A DNA stretch of 52,413 nt from Chromera velia (lineage: Eukaryota > Sar > Chromeraceae): positions 1-52,413 of the forward strand of contig JAHBMJ010005788.1 in the NCBI GenBank assembly GCA_018398765.1, given 5' to 3'. Made by a program: the position numbers and the translations under genes. This document shows positions 22,659 to 46,500 of the stretch, one piece after another. Position 1 is the stretch's first letter; each line of letters begins with the position of its first letter. The notes beneath the pieces are model-generated. The model was not told the origin of the DNA. It worked only from the letters and a program-made list of their open reading frames with translations, and did no database searches.

Positions 22659-22905
22659 GGAACTGAGCTGCAATGGCTTGAGAATGGGGAGGAGAGTTGA
22701 AGAACTCTCCATCGACCTCGATGGAGACAAACAGTACTTTGTCATCACCCTGATGACAAAGGAGGACGTTGAACAGCTCTTGGCCCTCCCCATGAATGAG
22801 GAAAGGGGCTTTAGATGTCTGCACGAAATGCCAGACTTGGAAAATCTTCCAGAGAAGAAGTTGAAAGTGGCAGAATCGGACAGTCGCCTCCAAAACAAGT
22901 CAGGC
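22659..22905 (+). pseudogene. Exon-like segment, second copy of the duplicated unit
   Basis: After the acceptor CGCTGCATGCAG (which contains TGCATGCA) the frame is open for about 80 codons with RVEELSIDLDGDKQYFVITL and TKEDVEQLLALPMNEE. Its layout matches the copy at 21509. A plausible donor (CAAG|GTCAGG-like) is not exact. It may be a surviving exon of the same broken gene as the kinase relic. Confidence 0.4.
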
Positions 22906-23096
22906 TGCTTGAGTCGTCTTCAGAAATTGTGTCTTTCAAACAATACAAACTATTTTTTGGTTTGTGAGTAAGGCGAATTAAATTTTGTCCCTTCTGAAAG
23001 AGCTCATAAATGGAAGTGACTCAAATTGAAGTATGAAAGGACAGAAGCTTGCCAGAGTAGACTTTCACTCATGCATGTTCTCTTCAATTTCTCTGC

Positions 23097-24132
23097 AGGA
23101 AGAAGCCGCCGATGGAGGCGCGTCTGTCACTAGGCCCCCACCACCACTCCCTCTGCCTCATCCTCTCCCTCCAGGCAGCCCAACAGCAGCAACAGCAGAA
23201 GTAGTCAAGGAAGGAGGGGCACAGCAGCAGGAGGAAAATGCCGCCACTGAAGAAAACCCGGCGGCAGCAGTAGAAGGAGAGCAAGGGAGGGCACAGGAGG
23301 AGGAGGAAAATGCTGTGACTGGGCCCTCTGAGCCCTCAGGTGAGTACTCTGAGGCTGGCGCAGAGGAAGTCCTGCAGGTAGCCCCACCTACTGTCCCTGC
23401 CGCCCCATCCCACCCCCTTGTACCCCCGCCCCCCATCGGACTCCCAGAAGAAGAAGTAGAGGATCCATATGGCTATGTGCTTCTCACACAATTCTGGTAC
23501 TATCATGTAATCAACGCGATGGTGGCAGAAGTGGAGGGGAAATCAGGAAGGTCTGCCGCCTCCGAGTTCACGGAAGGCAGTTCAAAGTGGATGGTGCACG
23601 TCATCATTGAAATGTACGTGGTTAGACTTGGGGTGAGATATAAGAGGACAGCCAAAGAAGCCTCCGATCTCATTAAGTCCCTCAACAAAACGAAGGTACA
23701 GTACTTCTAGGGGAGGAGCGGGGAGAGGGAGTTTGCCCGGTTGGAATGGCAGCTCCTTCTGAATCAGCGACTAAAGAAAGTCCTCAGCCAGGAGGAATGT
23801 CTCCTCCTTGCCCTTCCTTTCTTTCCGTTCGACCGCCCAGAGTGGTCCAGCATCATGGACGCTGCGCTCAACCTCCTGACGACTAAGAAAGGACTGAAGC
23901 CTGCAGATTTGCAGGCCAGAGGGCAGGTAATGCCTTCGAAGGGGACCGTAGAGCCTGGGCGCAGTTCAATCCTTGCTCTCTTAGGAGACAAGACTGCGAC
24001 CTCAGAGATTGCCATCATCGTGAAGATGTTAGGTCTAGATGGCAGCTATGCAGACCCCGCCAGAGTGCTCATCACGAGCCAGCAGCCCCTGTCCGGGAAC
24101 GTGTCTGACCATCCAGGAAGAGACTGCGCTGA
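23097..24132 (+). pseudogene. Long exon with in-frame TAG, Pro/Glu-rich then globular
   Basis: From the acceptor TTTCTCTGCAG at 23096 the frame runs through a Pro/Ala/Glu-rich linker (to about 23460), then a folded-looking part with YGYVLLTQFWYYHVINAMV and KWMVHVIIEMYVVRLGVRY. TAG at 23708-23710 interrupts it; the same frame then continues with EFARLEWQLLLNQRLKKVL and EECLLLALPFFPFDRPEW to a GAG|GTAAAG donor near 24132. The same style on both sides of the stop indicates one former exon. It probably belonged to the same gene as the kinase relic upstream. Family unknown. Confidence 0.45.
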
Positions 24133-26420
24133 GGTAAAGGAAAGGAAAGGAAAGGAGTATAGGATTCGCTTTCCTGCGCCACCTTCAGTGGTTTTTGGAT
24201 GCGTGGGAGGAGCTCTTCGGTTAGTGGTTGCTGCGATGCATGCTAGCATACATGCCAGTTGCCAGCGACCCTCAGGTCTTCACCCAGGGGCAGTTCAGAC
24301 ACGGTATCCGGATTTGTCCATATGTCAGTGAGCATACCGCCGTCAGAACTCGACATTCCTGGTGTTAGAGTATATAAGTGAATGAGTCAGTGAGCAAGTA
24401 AGTTATGAGTTTTATACGTGTACTCGTCTCTTTCCCCCCCTTTAAAAAATTTTAATGTTTGGTTGGAAGGAGGGTCCTTGTATGCCGACTGCTATCCTCA
24501 AGGTTTTCAGGGAGGGGCAACTTTTAAATTTCTCCACCTTTTTTTTTTTGCAGACCTATTAGGCTTACATGATTTCTGAAGTTAGATGCACGGACTCTCT
24601 GGATCTAATTTTGCTAAGTCCTTTGCAAATTCACTTAATTTGACGTAAATTGACTAGGTAATCACTGTTAAAATTCATTTGAACTTACGTAAGCTTAGAT
24701 TTGTTTCTAATTTTACTAAAGTCACAGGGTGTGAAAGTCTTAGAATGTCTTAATATATATGATCATTACTATAAAAAATATACTGAAACTATAGTGTGAC
24801 ACAATTCAAATTATAACACAATACCTTTAAAGTTATATACTTAGTCTAGTACCGGTAACACAAATAATTGTATTACAATAGGTGTGATAAAATAATTAGA
24901 ATAACTGAAGTATGATGAAATTATTAGACAAAACTTCAAGTGATCCTAGACTTTCAAAGTGACTTAAAGTCTTCACAGTTGTTGAAGTTTAGACTGTTCT
25001 TGTATATTCCGAGTCACTCACCCTAGCACTCACCTTACTTGCTGACCTAGTCACTGACTCATGCACCTCACTTATTCACTCACTCCCTCACTCCCTCACT
25101 CACTTATTCACTTACTCACTCTGAGTCACTCACTCACTCACTCGATCATTCATTCACTCACCTATAATTACTTACTCAGTCTGACACTCACTCATAATGA
25201 CTTATTCATTCACTCACTCACTCAGTTACTCACTCACTCACTCACTCACTCACTCACTTATCTATACTCATTTGATTCACTCACTCACTCACTCACTTAC
25301 TCATCTCACTCTGAGTCACTCACTCACTCATGCACTCAATCACTCATGCACTTATACGTCACTCACCCACCCACTCACTCACTCACAAACGACGCGTGCC
25401 AAACACGTAGTTACTGTACCCCACGAAGCATGTCAAGCCACGCAAAACACCGTAAACAGGTAATCAATCTATAACCATTTTTTTCATACATAAGTGTGAT
25501 TTAATTAAATTAGTCAAAAGTGTTTAAAATCACAATCATTGTATTACAAATCATTGTGATACAAAAGATTCTAGAAATTCTCATTGTAACACACTATAGT
25601 TCCAGTGTAATAAAAAACATATTTAAAATCAATATAAGGTAAAAACATCTCATTTTATATATGTATAGACATATATGTGTATGTATAAATATGTACATAT
25701 AGATATCTCTCGGTTTGAATAAAATCTAATCCAATCCGAGTCAAAGCATAGACATTATATGCACTTATATATTTAAAAAAAATACTATATTTCGGCTAGC
25801 TCGAATCTAAGATAAATTGAATAAATAAAAAAATCTATATAGAAAAAAGCCACCTCAGTTGAACCTATTATTGTTTATTAATTAATTTGTTCAAAAATGT
25901 ACAAAAGATGCACAAAAATAGCTACCAATGCAATAAAAAATATATGTTTTTTATATATACTATAGGATATCTAATAAATTCAGTATATTAAAGTGTAAAA
26001 TTTTTGTTTGGCATAAAGAAATATACAAAGTTGAAGCCAGAAATGTAATGCGGCGTGCAATATTTCATTTCTGTATATAGGATACATTTTGATATGAAAT
26101 GCTGAAAGTTGTGGACTTTTTATTCTCAAGGCGTATGGCGTGGCCAAAGAGACTGCAAGAAAGCTCTGAAAGCTGAATGTGCCCTAGAATGTGCCCCCAA
26201 ACACAATCCAGCTCTTACAAAGCAACGAAAAACTGCAGGCTCTTTGAAAGGGTTCTCTTTGGATTCCGTTTTTACTTCCCCAGTAGTGATGGCTTTTGCA
26301 TTAAGAGCAGGTCGACGCACAATGAACGCTCTGCAAGTGAGCGGTGCTCGAACGCACGCCTGTCCAAGCGACCATACGAGCACCACACGAGACGGGTGCC
26401 GGTTTGCATGGACAAATCCT
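24133..26420. other. AT-rich intergenic island, no gene seen
   Basis: Most of this stretch is AT-rich with short TATA-type runs. The only ordered part is the TCAC repeat block at 25040-25390. A 210-codon plus-strand frame at 26109-26741 overlaps the 3' end of the apyrase-fusion gene in antisense and has no recognisable features. Confidence 0.5.
25040..25390. repeat. TCAC/TCAT tetranucleotide minisatellite
   Basis: The plus strand is made largely of CTCA, TCAC, TTCA and TTAC words with irregular breaks. Similar blocks occur at 33255-33390 and 38479-38675, so this is a dispersed simple-repeat type in this genome. Confidence 0.88.
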
Positions 26421-38990
<12,570 letters not shown>

Positions 38991-39099
38991 TCTTCTCTGT
39001 GTTCCTTCACTGTCCAGTCCCGAGATGGACTGGAAGATTGTGCGTTGACCTGTTCGGGGCCACCCTGCGCGCATATGAGGTCGAAAATGCAGATAGATA

Positions 39100-39677
39100 C
39101 ATTTAGGTACATGAGAATGCATGCATGGACAGCGCCAGAAGAATCTCAAAGCATGCCAAAGCTGGGTCCAAAGGTTTCATGCAGGGGCAAACAAAGACAG
39201 CAGAAGTATGGGTGACCATACGAAGATGGAGTAAAGGCGAGGGAGGGCTGCATGGGAATTGTCTGTAGAAGCACTTTTGTTTCTTGTTGCAGTTGCATTT
39301 TGTGCGAAGAATGCTGCCATGATTCGCGAGAGAAGCACTTACCTTCTTTTCAGGCCGTCACTGTACTTCTGTCACTTGTTGCTGAGTTCTCTGGTGCCCT
39401 GAAAAGCCGCAAAATCAGTCCGGATCGGCAGTACTTGGATCCATTGCACGTCTGATGAGAAGGTCAACGTGGTACGGGCTCAACAAACTTCGGCACCTGC
39501 ATGTATCTTTGCGTGTGTCACTCGACTCCTGCGCAGACTTATGGATGTCCCCAGCCTCTGCAGTCAGATTCCTCTTTTGTCAATGAGCTGTCCGGACAGG
39601 TTGCCCTTCAGGTTCAACCTGGGTTCGTCAACTGCCTGGCTGCAGTTATTGACTGAAGTACGGCCGAGGAGTCGACC

Positions 39678-39709
<32 letters not shown>

Positions 39710-40065
39710 TCTGTACCGCGTTTATATATACCGCGTTCGTATCGGTATCATGCATGCATGCATGCATCCTGTCGAATTATTCATAAAATTCATGCATGGA
39801 AAGTCACTGTATTGCCACAATTCCGAAGAGCTAGGGGATCCGACGAAAACTCCTTTTGCCACAGGCAGACATCCCTCTTCCTGTCGGCACTTGGCAGATC
39901 AGTCACTATTATCATATCATTCATGTGTGTGTAATCCCGGACCACACGCAGGCAGCACGACTTACAGCGAAGTTTCAGAGAGCCAACGCATGTCTGAGTG
40001 CTCAGAAGAGACGGCCACATATCCTGTCCATTGAATTCTTTCGAGTCACACAAAGTGAGAAGCGA
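39100..40065. promoter_or_regulatory. Divergent promoter region with TGCATGCA motifs and (TA)n
   Basis: This spacer separates the apyrase-fusion start (38990, minus) from the secreted-protein start (40066, plus). TGCATGCA lies at 39119-39126 and in an overlapping series at 39751-39765. A (TA)12 run is at 39680-39703. No gene is evident; a short plus-strand frame through 39252-39786 has no recognisable content. Confidence 0.4.
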
Positions 40066-41125
40066 ATGAGGGTCCTTGTTGTCTTCTTCAGCCTTTGTAT
40101 CCTCACTTGGAGATGTACTGGCCTCTCTACCTCTTCAGACAGTTTCCTGCAGCAAAGGGAAATGGAGGCACAGACAGAGACAGAGAAAGTATCCAAGAGG
40201 ATGCTCAGGAGAAACATGGCCTCTCCAGCGGTTCTTTGCTGTGCCTGTCAGACAAAAGGGAAAGAGAGAACAGAGTTCAACAAGCGTGCCATAGCGAGCC
40301 GGTGAGCTGTAACACTTTTGTCGGATAGAACCAGTTTGGAAGCGAATCAGAAAAGTCAGGTCGCGCGATTTGCGCGCAGAAGACAGGCAGTTGGACGCAT
40401 TGGAACCGCGAGAAACTTTCGATGACCTGAAAAATCGAGTACCTCTCTTGGGATGGGCGTCTGATCCTTGAATCATTCAGCTCTTTGCATAAGTGCCAAT
40501 CAAAAGAGGCAAGGCCGTGTCAGATCTTTGCATCATCCATGCAGACCCTTCGGCCCCTCGCTGCCGTTTGTCTTCTTTGCCTGCCAAAAAGCGTTTTGTC
40601 AAATGTTTTTTACGACTTTGTGGTAGTCAAGATTGGACACGCGTCTGTTGTGCACGAATGACTCTCGAATTCATTTTTTCAAAAGAGGAACACAATTATT
40701 CCCTTCGTGAAACAATAAAGGAATCTGAATGGAAATCGAATGTGGGCGTCCCAATTAAGAGTCAAGAGGAACTTTTTTGTGTGTTTCTTTCACACTCCAT
40801 CCCTCAAAGGCTCTTCCTGATCATTTGCTTTGGTCTACATGCATCTCTACGCATCTTTGTCTGCGTGCATGTATGCACAAATAGAAAGTCAGATGTATTT
40901 TGGCGATCCGGTCTGCAGGTGGGTAAACTTCGAGGAGCTTGTTGGAAAGGGGAAAGAATGTCCGAAGGGCCGCTTCGAGGGGATTGGGTTCAGCTGGACA
41001 CCTTCGTGAGTCATTTTTGTCTGTCCCCATTTTCTCCTTGCGTCCTTCCTTGCTTCCTCCCTCCCTCTTTTTCCAGCTTCTTTCCTTCACTGTCTATCAC
41101 TCAAGACGCCTTCCGCTGCAAATAG
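40066..41125 (+). CDS. Small secreted protein, 123 residues, unknown function
   Basis: Three exons, 40066-40301, 40919-41005 and 41077-41125, join in phase 2 to 124 codons with a stop. Donors are GTGAGC and GTGAGT; acceptors are TCTGCAG and TTTTCCAG, the latter with a strong pyrimidine tract in a 71-nt intron. The start MRVLVVFFSLCILTW is a clear signal peptide. The mature part is Gln/Glu/Lys-rich, has CCAC near residue 62 and then WVNFEELVGKGKECPKGRFEG. No family is recognised. It is divergent from the signal-peptide-bearing apyrase fusion and could share its promoter. The model rests on phase and splice sites alone; exons 2 and 3 are less sure than exon 1. Confidence 0.42.
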
Positions 41126-43521
41126 ATGAGGCGGAGGGTTATATAAAATGAAGTGGGAAATTGGAGTAAGAGAAGTGAGGAAGAAGAAAAGAGCGATGAA
41201 GTTTACGGGGGCTCCTCTTGCAGCATACCCTTTCACTTGAATTGTTCATCTGCTCAGCGACATTCTCTATGATGCTTGAAAACAGATTTGACATTCACTT
41301 CCATTTCTATTTACGTATCCTTGCATTAACATCATTTCTATGTATGTATCCTTGCATCAGAAGATTGTATGCATCGGACACACGCTGTTAAGCGGAAATG
41401 CTCTCAGCATCTAGACAGAATCAACATGTCGATCTTGCTTTTCTAATACATCTGTGCTTGCTTGCGCGCCTCTCTCGCTATAACATGCATTGCAAGCCCA
41501 GAATTCATGATATACACATGATGTCTACCCGTTGGAAAGAGATGAGCCCTATCGACCGATTCCCTTAATTGCAGCAAGCGGGACATTTCAGACTTTCCTC
41601 TAAAAATTGATCACTGCGAGACAATCACCTTGGCTTCCTCTTCACCTCATGGTCAGCCCTCTGTCATGCGACAAAAACAGTACGGAGTAGCAACACGGAG
41701 AAAGAGTGTGTGTTCACAAGACACACTCGGCCGATGTGCCAGATTTTTATTCTCTTGCAGAGAACCAAGGCAAGGGGCTGGGGTCCGTAGATGTCATCGT
41801 TTGTTCACATGTTGACCGCCATGTTGAGTGACAGCATTCAATGCTTCTTTTTTTGGGTGCCTGCCTTCTCTTCTGTGTGTCAGAATGAATCTGCACTGAT
41901 GACTTCTTTGAAAAAACCTTTCTCTGTTCTTCAATTTTTTTTAAAAAAAATTTTGGTCGATGATAGACAAGGCAAATTTAACGTTTTCTGTTCGTTCTGA
42001 TTTGTTGACGTACTAATATTATTAAATTGCGCATTTTGTCATTTTGTTTGCAGACAAATGTAGTTGGCAGCTATCGATTGCCTCAGCATACTATAAGTGA
42101 GATCGTGGACTACTTAAAAAAAAAAAAAAGAAGAAGAAGAAAAAATGGGGTTCTTTTTCTTATCAGCTACTGGGTAATGGGATCAAAGTTTAAGTTTTTT
42201 CGCGTTTTCAAACGTGGATTAATTCTTATGCAGAATGGAACTCAACGTTGTAAAATTGAACCAGTAAGATTGATTTAATGATTGATCAATTTATTTATTT
42301 AGTTTAAGTTGGTTAAAACCGGTGTCACCCCGGGCCGATGATATGAGTTTACAACTATAAAAAGCTAGCTAAAAAGTAGAAAGAACACTGCTAAATTTAG
42401 CAGTAACTCGGAACAACCAATCATCAAAGAAATATATATTGGCTCCAATTCAAATTTGTATACAACAAAACGTGAAGTAGTTATGCAGTACAGTTACGGT
42501 ATTTAAATCTGGCCCGGTTTGTTTCAAAATTGTTTAATAGATTATAATAGATTAATAGATCAATTAAAGAATCCAAAGTTCATTTCACTTTATATACTGG
42601 CTATAGTAACATTAATTTATATATATATATATATATATATATAGTGCTTTAACTATTTTTTAATATCATTTCAATGATTTTACTTGTGATTTCATTACGA
42701 TTATCATCCCTTTGATCATCACTGTATATGCTATCGCCATCGGCCCACTGTATGCATGGCCTATATATTTAAGCCTAGATTTAAGCGTCCACCGTTTAGG
42801 CTATGGTTTAGCAAGTCAGTACCTAGGTCAGTACAAGCAGAGCAGGTTTTAACTTAATTAAGATTAAGAATCAGATTATTTAAGATCAACTCGAATTGCA
42901 AACTAGAATGCAAGATTAGTTCAGATTCAACTTCAGACAAATTAAATGCCGATAATACTTTTACAACAATTGAATGATCAATTAAATAATAATCTAAATA
43001 AGAATCGGAAATCAAGTAACGTGAAGCGATCATCGATAAAAATAACTAGAAAAATAATGTGTATTTTCATGTGAATTGAATGATATTCTTGTTTAAAAGT
43101 TTGTTACATTTAGTGTTTGTTGGTAACTGTGTTTTAGGGGCATCAACTTTTGATAAAGACCAGCTTTTGATTTTTCAAGTTTGCAACCCAATTGCAGGTC
43201 TGGACTTTGACGTGCCAGTGTGCTGAATTAAGTTGGGACATTCGACGTTCGCAAATTGCGAGGGGACAGTGAAAAAGCCTCGCAGACTAGTTGCAGTGCC
43301 CAGTACTCTTTGAAGTTAAAGTCTCTGTTTCCGTGTACGTAACTGCGTGGCGTGAGGACATGCTTTATTTCTCAAAAATCTAGAGGCTATTAAGAAAGCA
43401 CTGCAGACGGTTCAATTGCGCCACGATTTTTCTTCTTCCTTTCCGCGGCTATGATGTTCCTGTGCAAATCCTTGCATGTGTCTGAGTCTCCTCAGCGTCC
43501 TGAATTCCATCATGTGTGTGT
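41126..43521. other. AT-rich convergent intergenic region, no gene seen
   Basis: It lies between the 3' ends of the small secreted-protein gene and the Pro-rich gene. From about 41950 it is strongly AT-rich with an A12-GAA run at 42119-42142 and a (TA)12 run at 42619-42643. CATTTCTAT/GTATCCTTGCAT words at 41303-41355 form a short imperfect repeat. No convincing coding frame exceeds 85 codons. Confidence 0.55.
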
Positions 43522-46500
43522 CTATCGACCCATGGGGGGGGATCCGGCAGATCGTCCCAGAGGCGGTCCGGGGGGGTGCGGGGGCCTCATTCCCGCGGGT
43601 GGGGTGTGATGCAGTGGCATCATATGAGGACGTGGGGGTGGAACGCCCGCAGGCGGGGGACCGGGGGAGACACCACTTTGAAGCCCCCAGCCTTGTGAGG
43701 CCCCGAAAGGCGGATTGACGTGTGGGAGCACGAAGGTTTGGGCTCTGGCCAGAGGGGGAGAGGGGGCGGCACCGCTTTGTTGTCTCAGAAAATTCGTAGA
43801 GGCCGATGGACGAAATCCAGGTCCTGCAGTCGCCTCGGGTTGAGGCATGTGTTGCTTCTGTGACTGAAGCATGCCGTCCGGGGCTGGGGGTGACAAAGAA
43901 TGCTGACTTTCAGGACGGCGGTGCCACGGAGGGGGGGCCCCGGCAGGATGCACAGCCATCGGATGCACAGGCGAGCCGGGGCCCATGGGCCTGGCTGCAA
44001 AGGGAGGACGGTGCCCGGGGGGAACAAAAGGAGGTCTTGTTGCATGGGCATGGAACGAGTGGTGCATCTGTTGTTGCATGTTTTTGCCTTCGTGTGTGGA
44101 TGCAGTCAGTGTCTGCGGTCGAGGTTGTGGTTCTTCTTTGAACGATACAGGGGGTCTCGTTGTTTTCGTCTGGCTGCTTTCAGTTTGGGTCTCTGGGCGC
44201 TTCCCCTCTCCTTCACCCACTCCTGGTTGCATCGCAGTCGGAGGGAAACGAGAAAGGGAATGTCCCCACGAAGTTCCCACGTTCATTGGGGGCCGGGGAC
44301 CCGGAATCGGGGGCCCAAAGAAAGCGGCACCCCGGGTGAACATCATGCCGGGGGGCCCCGGCGGTGATCCTGGGGGAGAGTGGAGTGGGCCCGACAGCGG
44401 AAGAGGACCATTGGGCCCCGGCATTGCTGGCAGACCCGCTCCTGGAGGAGGAACAAATTGCGGGGCCTCTGTGGCCTTCGGTGGGGAGAGGGGGGGTTCC
44501 ATTTGGTCTGCGGGAGTGGGCCCGTCAGTGCCTGGGTCCTGCCCCTGTTGCACGGTACCCTCCAGTTCTCCGCTGTCTGCCTTGAGGGGAGTCTCGTCTG
44601 CCGGAGGTGAATTGGCCTCAGGTGCAGAGGCAACGTCTGGTTTGGGAGCAGTAGGATTGGGATCTTGAGGAGTGTGTTGGGTCGGGTGAGAAAGGCCATA
44701 CTTGTCTGCCACAGAGACGGGGCCGGCAGGTGTATTTGGGAGGCCAATAAAGTCCTGAGATGATCCGTGATGTTGCTGTGCGAGGTGCTCGGGGTTCTGC
44801 TGAAGGTGGGGCTTTGCTCTTACAGGGGGAGAGGCGTCGGGTTCGGGCTCTGCTGCAGACGAATGTCTTTTGGGACCGGCATTTTCTCCTACAGGGTGTA
44901 CTGCATGCTCAATGTCGCTTGCGATTGCTCCGACAAATTTGTGGGTTGTTACCTCAACTTGAGAGGACCCATGTGGTGGGAAGACCTTCTCTGCCCCCGG
45001 AGTTTGGACGGCAGGGGTGACTTCTTTTTGCTTTTCAACGCCAATCTGTCCCTCCACTGCAGCGCTCAGAGACGGCATGCGGTTGGTTAGCTCGGCCTGT
45101 GCCCGAAGTACCGGCACCTCTTCCTGCAGCCTCCCTCCTCCAAGGGCCCCCCTTCCCCCATCAACCACTGGTGGCTTCATTTCAAACTCCGTGTCCTGTC
45201 CTCCTGGCTGTCGGATGACCACGTCCTGCATTTGCAGACGCTCCTGTGTCCCTGCGAAGGGCATGGCAGCGAAGGGGGCGAGGACTGCGGAGGGCAGAGC
45301 CTTCTGCTGGGGGGGGGAGGGGGGAGCGGGGTCCTCTGCACGCGACCCTCCGGGGGGGGTGCGCTTCTGCAAGCAGGATGAGGGGAGGGGAAACGACAGG
45401 GATCATGGGTCATTGCAAATATATATGTAGGATGAAGGTTTGTGTCTGTGCATTTGTCTTGTCATGCAGAGGTGATGCGAAGACGTCATAGTCGAGTAGA
45501 AAAAGACAGGCTCTGTTGAATCACAGGGGGGAACGGAGAAGCAGGGAGAAGCAACCGATTTGTTTGCGTGTTTTTTCGGTTGTGATTTCTTCCCTTTTTT
45601 CTGACTCCTGGTCCATCTGCATGTTTCATCAAGGCAGCAAATAGGTCCCCATGTACCGTCCCACAGAACCCAAACAAAAAAGAGACTGACCCGCTCTCTC
45701 TCTGCACTAGTGGTACTGCCGGCGACGGCAGTGACGCTCCCATTTGCTGCACTGTTCTGTCTTTTCGAGTTGGAGTACACGAAGAGTCTCTCTTCTGTGC
45801 TGATTGCACTCCTCATCTGTCTGGGCAATTCCTCTGCCGGGGGACTCGCACTCGCACTCACCACGGAGCCTCGTTGGTTGACGGCTGCAGCAGGGACCGG
45901 TCTGTCCTGCATAGCCTCTGCTGCTTGGTAGAGAACGTGCGTGCCATCCAAGGAGGGCGTGACATCTCTTCGGGCTGTAGGCTGCTGGCGGGCTTGGGAG
46001 AGAGAGGGGGGTGCGGCTGTGTTTGGGAATTCAGTGGATTCCTCGACCTTCCCACTGGAAGGTTGGTGGATCTGCGGTCCTCGTCCGATTCCGCTTTCGT
46101 TTTGGTGGTCGTGTTTGGAAGACTGTCGGGAGACGGGCACAGAGAGACTTGGGGGGTCCATAGCGGGGGACTGGGAACGCCTGGGTCGGAACATCGGCTG
46201 GGTGCGGGAAGACGCTCCTTGTTGTGCTTGGGCCTGAAGGATGATAAGGGAAGAGGAAAGTATTTGTATGATATCCGGGAGAGAATATGGGACTCTTGAT
46301 AGTTGTGTAAGGAAAGGAAGGCATTAATCATAGGACTACTTCTCAAACCATGCAGACAGTGAGGGCATTTAACCGGACAACAGAACGGGAAGAGGCACTG
46401 TTTTCTTCATGTCGCCTGACTTAAATCTTTCAGACTGCTTGAATTTGCCTTTCTCTCTGCCATAAACAGACAGCCGTTTCCTCAATCTGATCATTCTAAG

